Shown piece by piece: positions 11,238 to 24,300 of a stretch of 64,000 bases of DNA. Each line of letters begins with the position of its first letter. The first letter of the stretch is position 1. The notes below the pieces were generated by a model that worked only from the letters and a program-made list of their open reading frames with translations, searched no databases and was not told the DNA's origin. The DNA lies in the NCBI GenBank assembly GCA_012295275.1, contig CM022679.1, forward strand, positions 1,943,616-2,007,615, in the 5' to 3' direction. Origin of the DNA: Chrysomallon squamiferum. Its lineage: Eukaryota > Mollusca > Gastropoda > Neomphalida > Peltospiridae. The translations under genes and the position numbers were made by a program.

Positions 11238-11523
11238 TAAAAAAAATATATATATATTGTAAAGAAAAAAAAAAAAAAGATAATTAACATACTCCGCTGA
11301 TAGAAGGCAATTGTGATTCGACAGCGCGTCCGTTTACATTCTTATATACGGTATCATATTTCTCCACATTGTCAATTTCTAGAATCCAGATGGCAGGTGT
11401 GACAGCGACGAAATAGCATAAGAAGCAGGGACAAAACCTGCAAACACAATTTTAATATTTTTAACAAAACTTAAAATTTTTGTTGTCAAAAAAACACACG
11501 CATATGTCTGTAAGTATATATCA

Positions 11524-11571
<48 letters not shown>

Positions 11572-11915
11572 ACAATTCAATAAGCTACTGGGTACGGCAG
11601 CTTTGTTAACTATTTAGTGTTGCACATTTATCATAATTCCATTGCTGTTTTCATTAATTAAACTGAGAGAAGACATGGATGTTGTTTTGAAAATAGGAAC
11701 AATTATTTGTTATTTACTTACCATTTATATTCTTGTCCTTTTCTTACAAAAATGGCGTACGTTGCTTCTAGAAACTGAAATGTCACAAACACTGTAAATA
11801 TCCATCTAGTTTTGTCCACCATGGAAGCAGACGCCTTCCAGTACGCCAAGAACACGTGACAGAGTAACACACACCTAACAAACAAAGCAGCCGCAATATT
11901 CAAAACAGTTTTCAT
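10316..11915 (-). CDS. TMEM26: TMEM26-like multi-pass membrane protein, three coding exons
   Basis: Coding exons, in order on the minus strand: 11915-11722, 11437-11293 and 10984-10316 (stop included), giving about 335 residues. Junctions are GT-AG and keep phase: exon 1 ends inside the Trp codon of EYKW, and exon 2 continues FCPCFLCYFVAVTPAIWILEI, matching the vertebrate KWFSP..WLLEL block. Exon 3 carries EQSLLFLVILSRWLMQRG, TKDDLSQLL, DNLELF, AWTLSLLQF and the conserved DGPFLAIRL. About seven to eight hydrophobic spans are visible; the C-terminal ~60 residues are hydrophilic. TMEM26 function is poorly known (a marker of beige fat cells in mammals). Length is close to the human protein (368). 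The first ATG follows an AT-rich leader; 5' non-coding exons cannot be excluded. Confidence 0.9.
11150..11235. repeat. (GA)n microsatellite in TMEM26 intron 2
   Basis: An uninterrupted GA run of about 85 bp lying between coding exons 2 and 3 of TMEM26. Confidence 0.95.
11526..11568. repeat. (CA)n microsatellite in TMEM26 intron 1
   Basis: A CA dinucleotide run of about 43 bp between coding exons 1 and 2 of TMEM26. Confidence 0.95.
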
Positions 11916-13291
11916 ATTTTTGTTCAGTTGAGAAATCAGCTAGAATATCCGAATTAACAAACAGAACTTCTCATATAAACATTACACAGCAGAAACATCA
12001 TCTTGGGCTGGTCTTTGAAACTCTGTAAATTCTTCTAGACGTGTTCTTTCTGGGTTGTTTTCTTCTTCTTCTTTCTTTTTTTCTTTTTTGATTCTTTGTT
12101 CCTATATTTTGCTATATTAATAAGCTGATTTTGCTACGTCCCTGTAATCTTTTCGCATTTTTTTTTTTTTCAACAATAAAGTGATCTGTCAGAAGAAACA
12201 AGCAAACAACTAAAGTCTCAACACCTTTTTGACATTCGTCTACGCATTCGAAATCTCCCATCTACATATCCCGTCTTAATTACGAGTGGAAGCATTAACC
12301 TTTATGAATTATATCACTTTCTGTATTTATGAATTATTTGTTTAACCTTCTTTGACGATGTTCACTCAGGTTTGGCACAAATAACAAGCCCGAGATATGC
12401 TTGAATACATAAGGGGCCTCATACACGTTTTGTTTTGTTGTGTTGGTGTTATTAAACGTCGTATTATATGGCTGTCGGTCGATCAGCATTTATCCCTGCA
12501 CGAATTCCAATTTTTGTCTTTACAAATATAATCATTTAATATTAAAAATCAAACAATATAAAGACCACGATTTCTGGAAGGGTGGAACCGCCCCTTTCCT
12601 CCTTTGCCACGCGCTGACCCGATACTGACCAGATTTCATTTATAATTAATTTAGGAAGAATGAAAGAAAAAAAAATCGTTCATAGAAATAGTTCAAAGTA
12701 AATATATTGTTGTGATTTATTGATTTGTATTGTATTGACCACTACTACAAATCAATGTGTGGTCATAAATGATCACATTTGCTCTGTCGTGTTTGAACAC
12801 ATATTTTCAAGGTCGAGTGGTCGCAATATATTTATATTTTGAAAGCACAACAACATGTATTTTTTACGTCTTCATAAAGAAAAAAAATCGAAAATAAACA
12901 ACATCTTTATTGTATATATGGGTGAGTACAATATGTAAAAGGTTCCAATACCTTTTATATTAATGAAATCAAAGATAAATACATACCAAAAGATAATTTA
13001 TTGCAGTTGAACCTAAATATCCATTTGAAAACAAAATATGTTTATGAAGTCACTGCGTACATATGCATATAAATGTAAATTCGCTCTCATGCTGTAACAC
13101 GGACCGCTGTGTGAAAGTATAACCATCGTAAATAACGTCTAGTATACAATGCATAGTCATTCTATAGACGATGATGAATGTATAGTCCTAAAAGACGTAA
13201 CTTGTTAAAGCAATAGTTTATGAAGAATATATAATTATATCCGTCTTTATTAATTTATAATATGTGAAACTTTTATTTTATTTTTCATTTA

Positions 13292-13296
<5 letters not shown>

Positions 13297-13358
<62 letters not shown>
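13297..13358. repeat. (AG)n microsatellite
   Basis: An uninterrupted AG run of about 60 bp in the spacer. Confidence 0.95.
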
Positions 13359-13363
<5 letters not shown>

Positions 13364-13479
13364 TACAAACTCTCTAAATCGTTATTTTGTTACCCTGTTG
13401 TCATACTTCACTAATAACAAATGCTATAAACAGATAAACTAATAATTTGGAAGTGTATATTTATATTTTTACACAATAC

Positions 13480-13480
13480 A

Positions 13481-13532
<52 letters not shown>

Positions 13533-13562
13533 TAAAATAAAATAAAATAAATAAATAAATAA
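13480..13562. repeat. (AAT)n microsatellite grading into (AAATA)n and (AAAT)n
   Basis: About 50 bp of AAT triplets continue into AAATA and AAAT units. Confidence 0.9.
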
Positions 13563-14033
13563 AACACATGGAAATGTACAGTCTATGCCTGTATCTTCGT
13601 ACAGTCGTGTAAGGATGCATAATGTATTAAACCAAAGATTCGCGTCACTTCAGAATATAAATAATCACTTGGAAATAAACATCGTACATATATAACAATG
13701 TGCACAAATGATGCTTTTTAAAAAGTCGATGTAGTATAAAACATTGGACAACTGGAATTCGTATAGCTTAGGGTACTTTTAGCTACTACAAATTAATTAC
13801 GGACTTAACATAATTTTGTTAAATATTTATAAAACTGATCACTAATGGTTTTACGGAGTGTGAACATGATTTTAGATCTAAACGTAAGTGTGTCCAAGTG
13901 CTTTTTGCATGTACACACCTGTAGTCGCTAGCGAATGAAAAACTAGTATTACACTGTCGGTTTTTACTCAAGTTTTACCTAGGGTTCTCTTGTGCATTTC
14001 GGCTAGTGCACATTTGTTTACAGGAGGAAATTA

Positions 14034-14108
14034 ATGAAAGAAATCGAAATATGGCGGCTGAACGTGACACGAGTACTGTTTTCATTTTCGATGTCGATGG
14101 GACTTTGA
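14034..14108 (+). other. Possible upstream ORF overlapping the phosphomannomutase start
   Basis: An ATG at 14034 opens a 24-codon frame that ends at TGA 14106-14108, overlapping and out of frame with the phosphomannomutase ATG at 14051. It would be on the mRNA only if transcription starts before 14034. Its start context is weak. Confidence 0.35.
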
Positions 14109-17100
14109 CAGCCCCTAGACAGGTATAAATAGTGTTCACATTTTACATGCTGAAGTAGAATATATTCTGTGTATTTTTTAATTGATGACATTTATACAAC
14201 GATATGCTAAATAAAAATATGCTGGAATACTTTGTAATTTTTAAATCTTAATTTACATCGTCATGATCATCCCACTAATCGTCTGAAGGTTTGCATCATC
14301 GATCGTGAACAGAATCATGTTAATGATCATGCCTCAAGACAATAAACATCGGTGTATTAATGTCCAGTTTATAAAATATGTCGATATTATAAGCCTTCAT
14401 GATTACACTGATATTATAAATATATGTTAACAAACAAACCAGAACAAACAAATAAATAATTTAGTTTATATATATATATATATAAACATTTTATAAACAG
14501 GACATGATTATATTGACGGCAACTTTTTTTGTGTGAATATTATTATTATTTATTTTTATTTTTATTTATTTTATTTTATTTTTTCGGCAGAAAATCACTC
14601 CGAAGGTGGAAGATTTTCTTCAAAAAGTCAAATCCAGAGTGGTGGTGGCGTTGGTTGGGGGGTCGGACTTGGTGAAAATAGATGAACAGATGGGTGGACA
14701 TCATGATGGTAAGGAAAATAAAAACAATTTTTATTATATTTTTTAAATCATGAACAGTAAAGCACTTGTCACATTCTTTGTTAAACTAATCTTGATAAAT
14801 GACAGAAATAGCTCAGTGTGCAGAGATTTGATCCTGGAATCCAGAACTCCTCTTTTTTATCATTCTAAAGAATTCTGTATTGAACTGTGAACAATCTTTG
14901 ACATCCTTTTCAGCAAACACATTTCTGTCTGAACATTTATCACAGTTTATACTGACAAAATATCAAATACAGGATACTCGTTTTCTGTGGTCACTGAAAA
15001 TATTATATAATATATCAGTTTAATATTTATCTGTTTATTTATTCAAATTTCTAATATCAGACATATATCTGTGACCAGGGTAACATTGTTTATACATTGC
15101 AAATTTTTTAGTTGTTTTATGTAATTGGCAATATGTGAATCTTTAAATCATCTTTATTTAATTTTTGATTAGATACCTTTAAATTGTAATTGTACATATT
15201 TCTAGTTTAATGTTGTAATGTGATATATCTGAAAGATTCATGGTGTTTACTTTTCAGTAACTAAGCAGTATGACTATGTGTTTGCTGAAAACGGTTTGGT
15301 GGCTTTTAAAAATGGAGAGAAGATTGGACAGGAGGTTAATAAAAGATATTTATTATCTGGAGATTTCTTCAGTTTCTCTGAACAAATTAGTTAATGCTCA
15401 TTTCATTAGATCATTTGAAAACAATAACAGCTAGAAGATACTGAAAGATTATTTATATAATATTATTATGTTGGTCAACTCAGTTAGAAGGGCTGCGTAT
15501 TAGTTAGCAGTAAGTGATACTTTTAAAAACCTTCCATTAAACTGGTAAGTATATACCACCATATTTGATTCCTAGGACACTGGATGGAAAGTTAAAATAA
15601 TCCTAATGGCACACGATTAATAATTTATCTGGTAATTGATTGATACTAGAACATTTTTTACCAGTAACTATTAACAACAATTAAAATGTTTCTTTGGAAA
15701 TGCAAAGAAATGATCAAAATATATACTGTAAACATTTTATTCATTAACTGCTGTCCAACCTTTATTAATAATAAAGTATAACAACATAGGAATTCAGTTT
15801 ATAACTATATAACTGCCACCATTTTTCTGTGGGCATCCTGACACCAGTGGATTAATTTAGAGTTTCTGCTAGCTTCAGAAAAACACAGCTGTCTGTCTGT
15901 CTGTATTTGATGACTTCAGTTGTGAAGAGGTAAAAAGGTGGCATTCGAATGTTGTTGTTTTTGGGGGGGTTGTTGTCTTTATTATACAATACAACTGGAT
16001 ATATGAAGAATTTCACTGGATCATTTATTTGCATCAAGACAAATACACTTTTATAACTGCTTATACTATAACATCCAAAAAACAATATCCAGTTAAATTT
16101 TTATAAATTAAATTGTAGCTGTATTTTGAAAAATATTTTGAAATAGGTGTAAAAAGTTTTTAATTAATATTGCTCTGTGAACTTGAATTTGTTTGTTGTA
16201 CAAAGGTTACTCTTTGATTGCAGTATTAATCAATTGGTTCAGTTTTCATTTATGTGATAAATGAATGTGTTTTGTAGAGTATTCAGCATCATATTGGAGA
16301 TGAAAAGCTGCAAAAACTGATCAACTTTGCTCTCAAGTACATGTCAGAACTGACATTGCCATGTAAAAGGTAAAAAATTGGTTACAGTGTTTTTGTTTTT
16401 AACTGTTTTAAATATGTATTTTTTATTTTATTGTTGCAGTTTTTAATTTCATTATGTTTTGAAACATTATCAAGTGATACTTTTGCTTGGAGGTTTTGAA
16501 AATAACTTTAAAGACTTGTTTTGTTTTTCTTATTTATTTAACTGATTTTTTATTATTATTTTTTTTTTAAATTGTAAAATTATTTTATCGCTTGTTAATA
16601 TTTTTTTTTTCATTCCCCAATATTTTTACATTGTTTCTGTTTGTTTCTAATCACTTTAAATTTTACTTTTACTCATTTTTTCCTAACCTAATTTCAAATT
16701 GTTGATCTGTGATCAGTTTGGACTTGTGTTATTTATTATTCTGCTAAAGAATTAAAAATAACTTCTTTAACAAGCATGACTGCTTCTGTTGAATGTTTTC
16801 TGTTTTAACAGTCAAAGAATAAATATAAGTGTTTTTTCCACTTTGATCTTTTGATTAATAGTTTATACTGTTCAGGTGTAAATATAATCAATTTTATTTT
16901 TTTATTTTTTTCTGCAGCTGTTTCATCTGGTTAAATAAACACTTTGATGTAACTAAGATAATGAACTAACATAATAAGTTAAATACTTTTTTTTATGCTT
17001 CCAAGATATTTTAATAATCAATCTTTTGTTTTGGTGTTAACAAATACCTAAAGTGTAAATACACTTATTACATTTCCACATGATTATTTTGTTTATCTAT

Positions 17101-19317
17101 TCACTGCAGATGTGATATAAGTTTGGTGTAACAGATGTGATTAAGAGTGTGTTTTAAAACAGTGTGTAATCAAGTCACAGACAGTTAATACCTTATTGAT
17201 GTTTGTGGCTCAATCACATACTACTTTATATGTATTTAATAATGTTTTTATGATCTGTGCTTTGTTAGAATTAATATTTAATGTTTGATCACCAGCCTGA
17301 ATCACATATATTCTGTTTAATATATTAATTTCACATGTATCAGCTGGAAGGTGTTAACATGAAATAAGATATTAAACAGTTTGTACGTGTATTGGTTAGA
17401 TTCGTGTTACTTTCTGTTTGTTGTAGAAAGAAACAGATCATTAAACTTGAAGTTCATGATATGTAAAATCTGTACACAAAATTAGAAATGTTCAGAAATA
17501 TTAGTTTTGTAATAATGTTGCTGATATAGCCCTGCAGAATTATTTTTTTCATAGTTGCTTTTCATACAGAAAATATGCGTATGTACACACCATGTATATT
17601 TATTATCTATGAATTTATTTATTATAATTTAACTGTGATTACACAGGGGTTGTTTTATTGAGTTTCGAAGTGGAATGATCAACATCTGCCCAGTGGGGAG
17701 AAGCTGTTCCCAAGAAGAACGACTCCAGTTTGCACAGTTTGACAAAGTACACAGCAGTTTTAAATGTTTTGTATCTAACAGTTTGACAAAGTACACAATA
17801 GTTTTAAATGTTTTGTATCTAACAGTTTGACAAAGTACACAATAGTTTTAAATGTTTTGTATCTAGCAGTTTGACAAAGTACACAACAGTTTTACATGTT
17901 TTGTATCAAACAGTTTGACAAAGTACACAACAGTTTTACATGTTTTGTATCTAACAGTTTGACAAAGTACACAGCAGTTTTAAATGTTTTTTTAATCTAA
18001 CAGTTTGACAAAGTACACAACAGTTTTAAATGTTTTTTTAATCTAACAGTTTGACAAAGTACACAACAGTTTTAAATGTTTTAAATCTAACAGTTTGACA
18101 AAGTACACAACAGTTTTAAATGTTTTTTAAATCAAACAGTTTGACAAAGTACACAACAGTTAAATGTTTTTTAAATCGAACAGTTTGACAAAGTACACAA
18201 CAGTTTTAAATGTTTTGTATCTAACAGTTTGACAAAGTGCGCAACAGTTTTAAATGTTTTTTAAGTTTGACAAAGTACACAGCAGTTTTAAATGTTTTTT
18301 TAATCTAACAGTTTGACAAAGTACACAAAAGTCTTGTTTTAAATTGTTTTTTATCTAACACTTTGACATTTTAAAAAACATCTTATGTCATTTTCAACTA
18401 TTTGTTGTCTACCACGATGGCAAATACATAAATGGTTAATCTCCAAGAATTTCCAAAAACAGTTTTAGAATTTATGTAACAGAGTTTGAGTTCTGTGTTT
18501 GTAGAAATAAAAAAAATGGTAAAATAACCATGGTAGTAAGCACAACCTTTGTTATGTGCATTTGTATCTTGTAAATCATTAAAGTTTTAATATTGCCGTT
18601 AATGATTTCAGGAAAACAAGATCAGGGAAAAGTTCGTTGAAGCTTTAACAAAGAATTTTGTTAACTCTGGTTTGGTGTTTGCTATCGGAGGACAGATTAG
18701 TATTGATGTTTATCCCGAAGGCTGGGATAAGACATTTTGTTTACAGTACATTGAGAAAGATAACTACAAAAATGTACATTTCTTTGGAGACAAAACAGCA
18801 AAAGTAAGTTGTTTTTGTTTTTTCAAATATTTATTAATTAATTTATGGGACTGTAGTCTGAAACTATTAATCTTTCTCAATAAATATTTGTTTACGGTTT
18901 TAATTTCGTTACTAACAATGTACAAATGTGGTAAAGAACTGAATCTCACATTACTGTATATTCTTACATCTTTTGTAAACTGCTTATTCTTCTCTTGTTT
19001 TTTTTAGGTAATGGAATACATTTTTCAGCAAGAAAGGCAAAGAAATTATTTTTAAAAATTTCTTATTCCTTTGTTTTATAACATCTTATATGTTAATGTT
19101 GGTATTTTTGATATAATTATTATTACTAATACTATAATAAATTTACTTACTTATTTATTTATTTATTTATTTATTTTCTTCTATATAAATCTGATTGTTG
19201 TTGTTTTTGTTTCAGGGAGGAAATGATCATGAAATCTTTGAGGACCCACGGACAATTGGACATAAAGTTTCCAATCCAGACGACACTATAAAACAAATAA
19301 CTGATATGTTGTTTTGA
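14051..19317 (+). CDS. PMM2: Phosphomannomutase (PMM2 type), seven exons
   Basis: Exons 14051-14122, 14591-14708, 15258-15334, 16278-16369, 17647-17746, 18612-18803 and 19216-19317 join in frame into 250 residues (human PMM2 246). The enzyme converts mannose-6-phosphate to mannose-1-phosphate in the cytosol, feeding GDP-mannose to N-glycosylation. The HAD catalytic motif [12 protein letters not shown] is at 13-24, with Asp14 the nucleophile and Asp16 the acid/base. Also seen are [41 protein letters not shown], the cap segment [15 protein letters not shown], and [23 protein letters not shown], the last holding Mg-binding and core residues. All splice sites are GT-AG. Exon 5's end and its donor are repeated 14 times in the following intron (17735-18370). 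ATG 14051 lies in AATATGGCGGC, resembling the TISU/YY1 element that acts at start codons with very short leaders. Confidence 0.97.
17735..18370 (+). repeat. Exon-edge minisatellite: PMM2 exon 5 end plus 5' splice site, 14 copies
   Basis: A 44-46 bp unit beginning CAGTTTGACAAAGTACACA is repeated in tandem from 17735. The first copy's CAGTTTGACAAA is the last 12 coding bases of exon 5 and GTACAC its donor. Starts are at about 17735, 17779, 17823, 17867, 17911, 17955, 18001, 18047, 18091, 18137, 18181 and 18225, then about 18261 and 18309, and a degenerate trace near 18355. Thirteen downstream copies keep TTTGACAAAGT, so each offers a near-identical donor. Confidence 0.97.
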
Positions 19318-19477
19318 AAATAGCCTTATACAAATTATATTTTTGTATCCATTCCAAACATACACAGTAATTTAATTACACAAAACATTTGCCTCAGAAA
19401 CAAACTACTACACACATAGATAGAATACAGATAAAGATAAAAAGAAAAAATCAGAACATTATAATATTACAAAATGT

Positions 19478-19483
19478 AATAAA
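19478..19483 (+). terminator. Candidate poly(A) signal of phosphomannomutase
   Basis: AATAAA about 160 bases after the stop codon at 19317. Further AATAAA words follow at 19530-19610, so the exact site used is uncertain. Confidence 0.4.
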
Positions 19484-21288
19484 GAAATCCATTTCATTAG
19501 ATCATTATTTAAGTTTCATTTTGTTTTAATAAAAATAAATAAAAATCATGATACTTTAGGTTTTAATAAAAATAAATAAGATGCTTTTGGTTTTAATAAA
19601 AGTAAATAGAAATATATATCTATATTGACAGCCTCTGCATCTCATCCACCTTATTAATTTATTATTAGGGAAGATTTTTATCCATTTAAATATAAATTTC
19701 TCTGTACCATCAGATATATATATATGTGTGTGTATATATAAAATGTTCATTCATTCATGTGAGGGATGTGCTTTAAGGTTCTATACACACCTGTATAATG
19801 AGGGATTTAAATTATTTTTAAAGGTTTTGTACAAAGGGATAACATTATTCAAAAATTGGTGTAGCTGCAGATCAAAATTTATGGACATTTAAAAAACTAC
19901 AAGGTAGAGTGTATAGCCAAATAGGTTTTACTGAAAATATAACTGAGCCGTTTTTTAATGTATAAAATGGGACACAGACACTGCTGATTAGCATAGGTAC
20001 ATTGTTTTGTGTAAACCCTACTTAAGTTAAATATGTACATCAGAGCATACCTATTTAGTAGTAGTGTGTTACAAAGATTTTACAATTTTAATTTAAAAAA
20101 AGAAATGTTACTATGGATCTGTGTATGTCAGTGGCTATCTGTCATTTGTATAGACCAAATATTTCAGTCTGTACATCAAATTATCATTATTATTTTTATT
20201 ATTATACATTTATTTTGTATTATTTGTACCATGTATTCAGATACATACACGCTTACTTACAGGCAGGCAGGCTGAACTACACAGACAGACAAATATATAG
20301 ATGTATATGCAAATATTGTGAAGCAATCTCATGATATGCAGATGAACATTGTTATAAAATTCACCAAGAGAATCAATCCAACGTTATGCAGGAAATAAAA
20401 TATTTTACAGCCTACATAATATTGTAATGATAAACTGAAAAGTAAAAATTAAAATTGTTTATTATTAATTTCACTTCAACTTTTTTATCCTAAAATTTTG
20501 CAGTTTTATCTCTTACCATTAGCATAAAAAAGCACAAATATTTGATCAAATACATAACTTATTATTTCACATTATCCATCATTTTACTGTGGATTATTTT
20601 ATGTAAGACTTTCATATGCTTTCAAGTAATGGAGTAGGTCATGTCCAACATTTTTTGTCTTTGTGTAAATACTGGAAGGGATTATTAAAATTTGCGGTGT
20701 TGGAATAATGAGATAACTTTTTAAAATCTTATGAAGTTGATAAGTGGAAATATTTTGATATCAACATGTCTAAATGATTTTCAGGCCTACAAAAAGGGTA
20801 AAAAAACATTCAGTATTAAATGTTTTTCTTACTTTCTTATGGCTTTGACTTAGAAACCCAGCAAAAAACACCACATCAGACTGATGAAAATTAACAAAAA
20901 AACCCCAAAGAAATGACTAGTAAGAACTGTGGATGAAATGCAGTGAAAGATTATTTGAAAGTTGTTGTATGTGCAATATGCGTAACATTCCATCTTGAAA
21001 AATGATTATTCAAATATATTTTTGATCTCAGCATAATGACTACACATATTAAACAAATGTTTAACAATGCTTGTTAATTTTTGTATTTATATTACTGATT
21101 TATTGATTGACTGAATGCTTTATAATTTTTATTTATTTGTTTTTGGACATATGGAAGTAAGTTTTGCCTAGCTGCAATCCAGCTGTAAGAAGAAAACAAA
21201 TGTTGACAATGAATTTTTTGTTGAATGAATCATGACTCTGAATCATGTTACTTGATCAACAATTTACAAATTAGTAAACGTAACCAGT

Positions 21289-21294
21289 TTTATT
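21289..21294 (-). terminator. Candidate poly(A) signal of TSEN54
   Basis: TTTATT on the plus strand reads AATAAA on the minus strand, about 65 bases beyond the TSEN54 stop codon (21361-21359). Confidence 0.5.
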
Positions 21295-21358
21295 AAAGAA
21301 AAATAAACAACAAAATATCAGGTGGCAAAATAAACTTTATCACAAATTTAAAAGAAAT

Positions 21359-24300
21359 TCATCCCATAGATATATCAACTGGGAGACTGATGTTGCTGAA
21401 GGAATAGAAAGCAATTTCCCCGTTGTCGACCACAGCCCAGTGTAATGGTACTCCATCATTCAAGTTTTCAGTTGCTGCAGTGAGGTCAGCCAAGTTCGGT
21501 GGACTGTCAGAACTTCTGAAAAAATAATAATGGTTTTATTAATATTATAGTATCTGTCAGAATTAATTAATGTACATTTAATTTCATATCTATTACACAG
21601 AAAATGTTTAAAAGATGATTAAATACACAAGTATGAAAGCACTATTATTATGCCACCATTTCCATGCACCGAGATATTAACTGTAGAATCTTGCACATAT
21701 TTTAAAGTCAGTTTTATAATGAACTGACTGGGTGGGCTGACTACAATAGTTTTTTTCCTATTCCAATCAATGCCCTTCAAGTAGTATGTAAGCAGTTGTG
21801 ATATGTGTTTTTGTTTTTTTTACACAAAATTTTTATTTGAAATCAAAGCAAGTATGCAATGTATTGGTTTCAGCAGGATTTTTCTGGTGTATAACTGATG
21901 AAATAAAAATAAAGGTGACTGTTAATATTAAAAAGTGTTCAGTGTTGTTAAGTATTTAGTACCTGGTTACACACACTCTGTGATTGGGAAGACCTGGAGC
22001 TGACTTCTTGAACTTTCCATCAGGAAGAAAAACATCAAACGAAATCTTTATTTGTCTAGATCTGAGAATTAATAAAAATAAAAATAAAAACAATAAAAAT
22101 AATAATTAAAAAGTAAAAATAATAGTAATAATAAAAATAAACTAAGATATGATAATAACTACAAAACTTCTTTTTTTTTTTTTGAAAGAGTAAAGAACAC
22201 TTAAGTTAAATTTGTTTTCAAATTTTTAATTATTTTTTCTTGTATCTGCTGGATTGATTACCAAAGCATACATGCGTAGATTTTGAAGAGCTAGGTACCA
22301 GGTACATTCAACTTGAAAATGTACTTTATGTTCACATTTTAATGAAAACAATTAATTACATTTTTAACATTTTTTATACGGAAGCTTGAAACCATTAGTC
22401 TGTTGTAAAAATAAATTTATTTTTGTAATATCAAGGGAAAATTTGAAGTGAAATAAACAACATCCAACTTACTGTTTTAAATGTCCAGGTTTATAAGGTT
22501 TGATTATACTCAGTCTGCTCAGAATATTTGCTGCAATTAAAACAAAAATAAATTTTTAGAATTGTTTAATTTTTTTTTAGAAATACTCTAATTGGCACCA
22601 TTGGTTTTAAAGTATATCATTATATAGAAGTAAATTAAATAACAACAACAAAAAACTAAATAATAATAATAATAATTAATAAAACAAATCAAAATAATAT
22701 AATAATTAAAAAAGGAAATAACAATAAGCAAAATAATAAGAAACATAAGCTTAAAAAGAAATCAAAAACACTTACCTGTAGATATTGCATCTTCTGGTCT
22801 GACAAGTGGAGTTACCTCCCCTCCCCACAAATGACTTACTGGTGTGTCAACTGTATTTACACTTGTTTTTTCTCTCAGCTTCTTTTTATGCTCCTCCCAG
22901 TTGTTGGCTTCTATTTTATTTTGTGAACACATCCAGTCAGCGTAAGAGAAATGTAAACTTTCTAAACATGGATCTGATTGCAGATTTCTGTTGCTATAAC
23001 TGAAGTTGAAATTTTCTCTATACTTGACCACGTCAAAGATACACTGATCATTAATCTCTTCTGATACTTCAACATTTGGAGGCAACAGTTTTCTTGAAGG
23101 AATTTTTAAAATGACAGAATCTTTACCTGCAATGTTTGGGAAATCAATTTCATCAAAGTTCCATTTAGAACATTTCATCCTTTGTTTTTTAACTGATTTT
23201 AAATTTGTCCATTCTGTAACATTCCAAACATTTTGAAACTGTTTTTGGTTCATACATTTTTCTTCAACATGTTCTGCTAGTGTTTCATGTCTGCTCTCAC
23301 ACTTGTGTTTTTTCTCAGAACTGATAGAGGACAGATTTGGCTCCTCTTTCAACAGCTTTTTATCATCCCCTTTTGTTATCTTTTGTAGGTTTGGATTATC
23401 AATTCCTTTATCATTTTTTCTAAAACCAGATATTTCTGTATCCATCAAGTCCTTTTCATAACTGTTTGGATCGTTTATTTCCAATTCTAGGATGTTCTGT
23501 TTCTCATCAGATAAATTTATCTCCATCTTATTATCTTCTGGATGTTTTTCTTCATTTACTTCACATGTGTTCATTTTATTCTTTTCTGATTCATCTTTGT
23601 CATCAAAAAGCTTTTGTTTCTTTTCTTCTTTTTGTGAATCTATGCCTGCCTGTTTGGTTTCTCCAGTACTAGATTTATCTTTTTCTTCAAGTTTTCGTTT
23701 TCTTTGTTTTAAATGTTTGACATATTTATCTAGTTTAATCTTTCTCTCATATGGGGTAACAACACATCTGAAAACAAAACAAAACATTTTAAAACTTAGC
23801 AAATAAACTGTGAAAAAAACAAACAAAAAACCTTGTAGTTTATTCTCTTTTAATATTTTGTCAGTATACCTATAAGATAAAGGAAGGAAAAACAAAAAAG
23901 TATTGTTCATTGAATACAAATAAATAATGTTTGAAATGATGTATTAGCATATAAGATATATAAATATATATATTTATTTATATTGTAATAAGAACATTGC
24001 AGGAGCTTAAATAAAATAAATACCAAAACAATTGTGGCACAACAAAATCTGAAAAATAACCTAATTGCAATTGTCCCGAGTGAAATAAATTGTGTTTAAC
24101 ATGCTTCGTTCAGTTGTAACAGTTAAATTTGTTCTTTATGATAGTGTTGAATAAAAAATATTTCATAAAATGTTACTGAATATCAAAAATAAAGATATAA
24201 ATAAACAGTACCTACTTGCCTCTGTGTCTGAGAACAACATAACCCAGTCGTCTGAGATGTGCATATACCTGGTATTCCTCTAGTTCTTTTGAACTCTTCA

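Larger units (their letters stand above)
11916..14050. other. Intergenic spacer between divergent TMEM26 and phosphomannomutase
   Basis: No exon was recognised in this 2.1 kb. It contains two microsatellites (listed separately) and AT-rich sequence. CAG at 14021-14023, preceded by a T-rich stretch, could be the 3' splice site of a 5' untranslated exon of the phosphomannomutase gene. Promoters of both genes should lie here, but no core element stands out. Confidence 0.55.
19318..21358. other. Convergent intergenic spacer, no gene seen
   Basis: Lies between the 3' ends of phosphomannomutase (plus) and TSEN54 (minus). It contains a three-copy, ~40 bp tandem repeat around TTTTAATAAAAATAAATA (19529-19612) and AT-rich sequence. 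Frames of 60-80 codons here show no family resemblance. Confidence 0.6.

Noticed and set aside
12697-12840. Possible small inverted-repeat element (TAAATATATTG at both ends, GTGGTC words inside)
   Set aside because: Only about 11 bases match exactly and the sequence is AT-rich; chance is a sufficient explanation.
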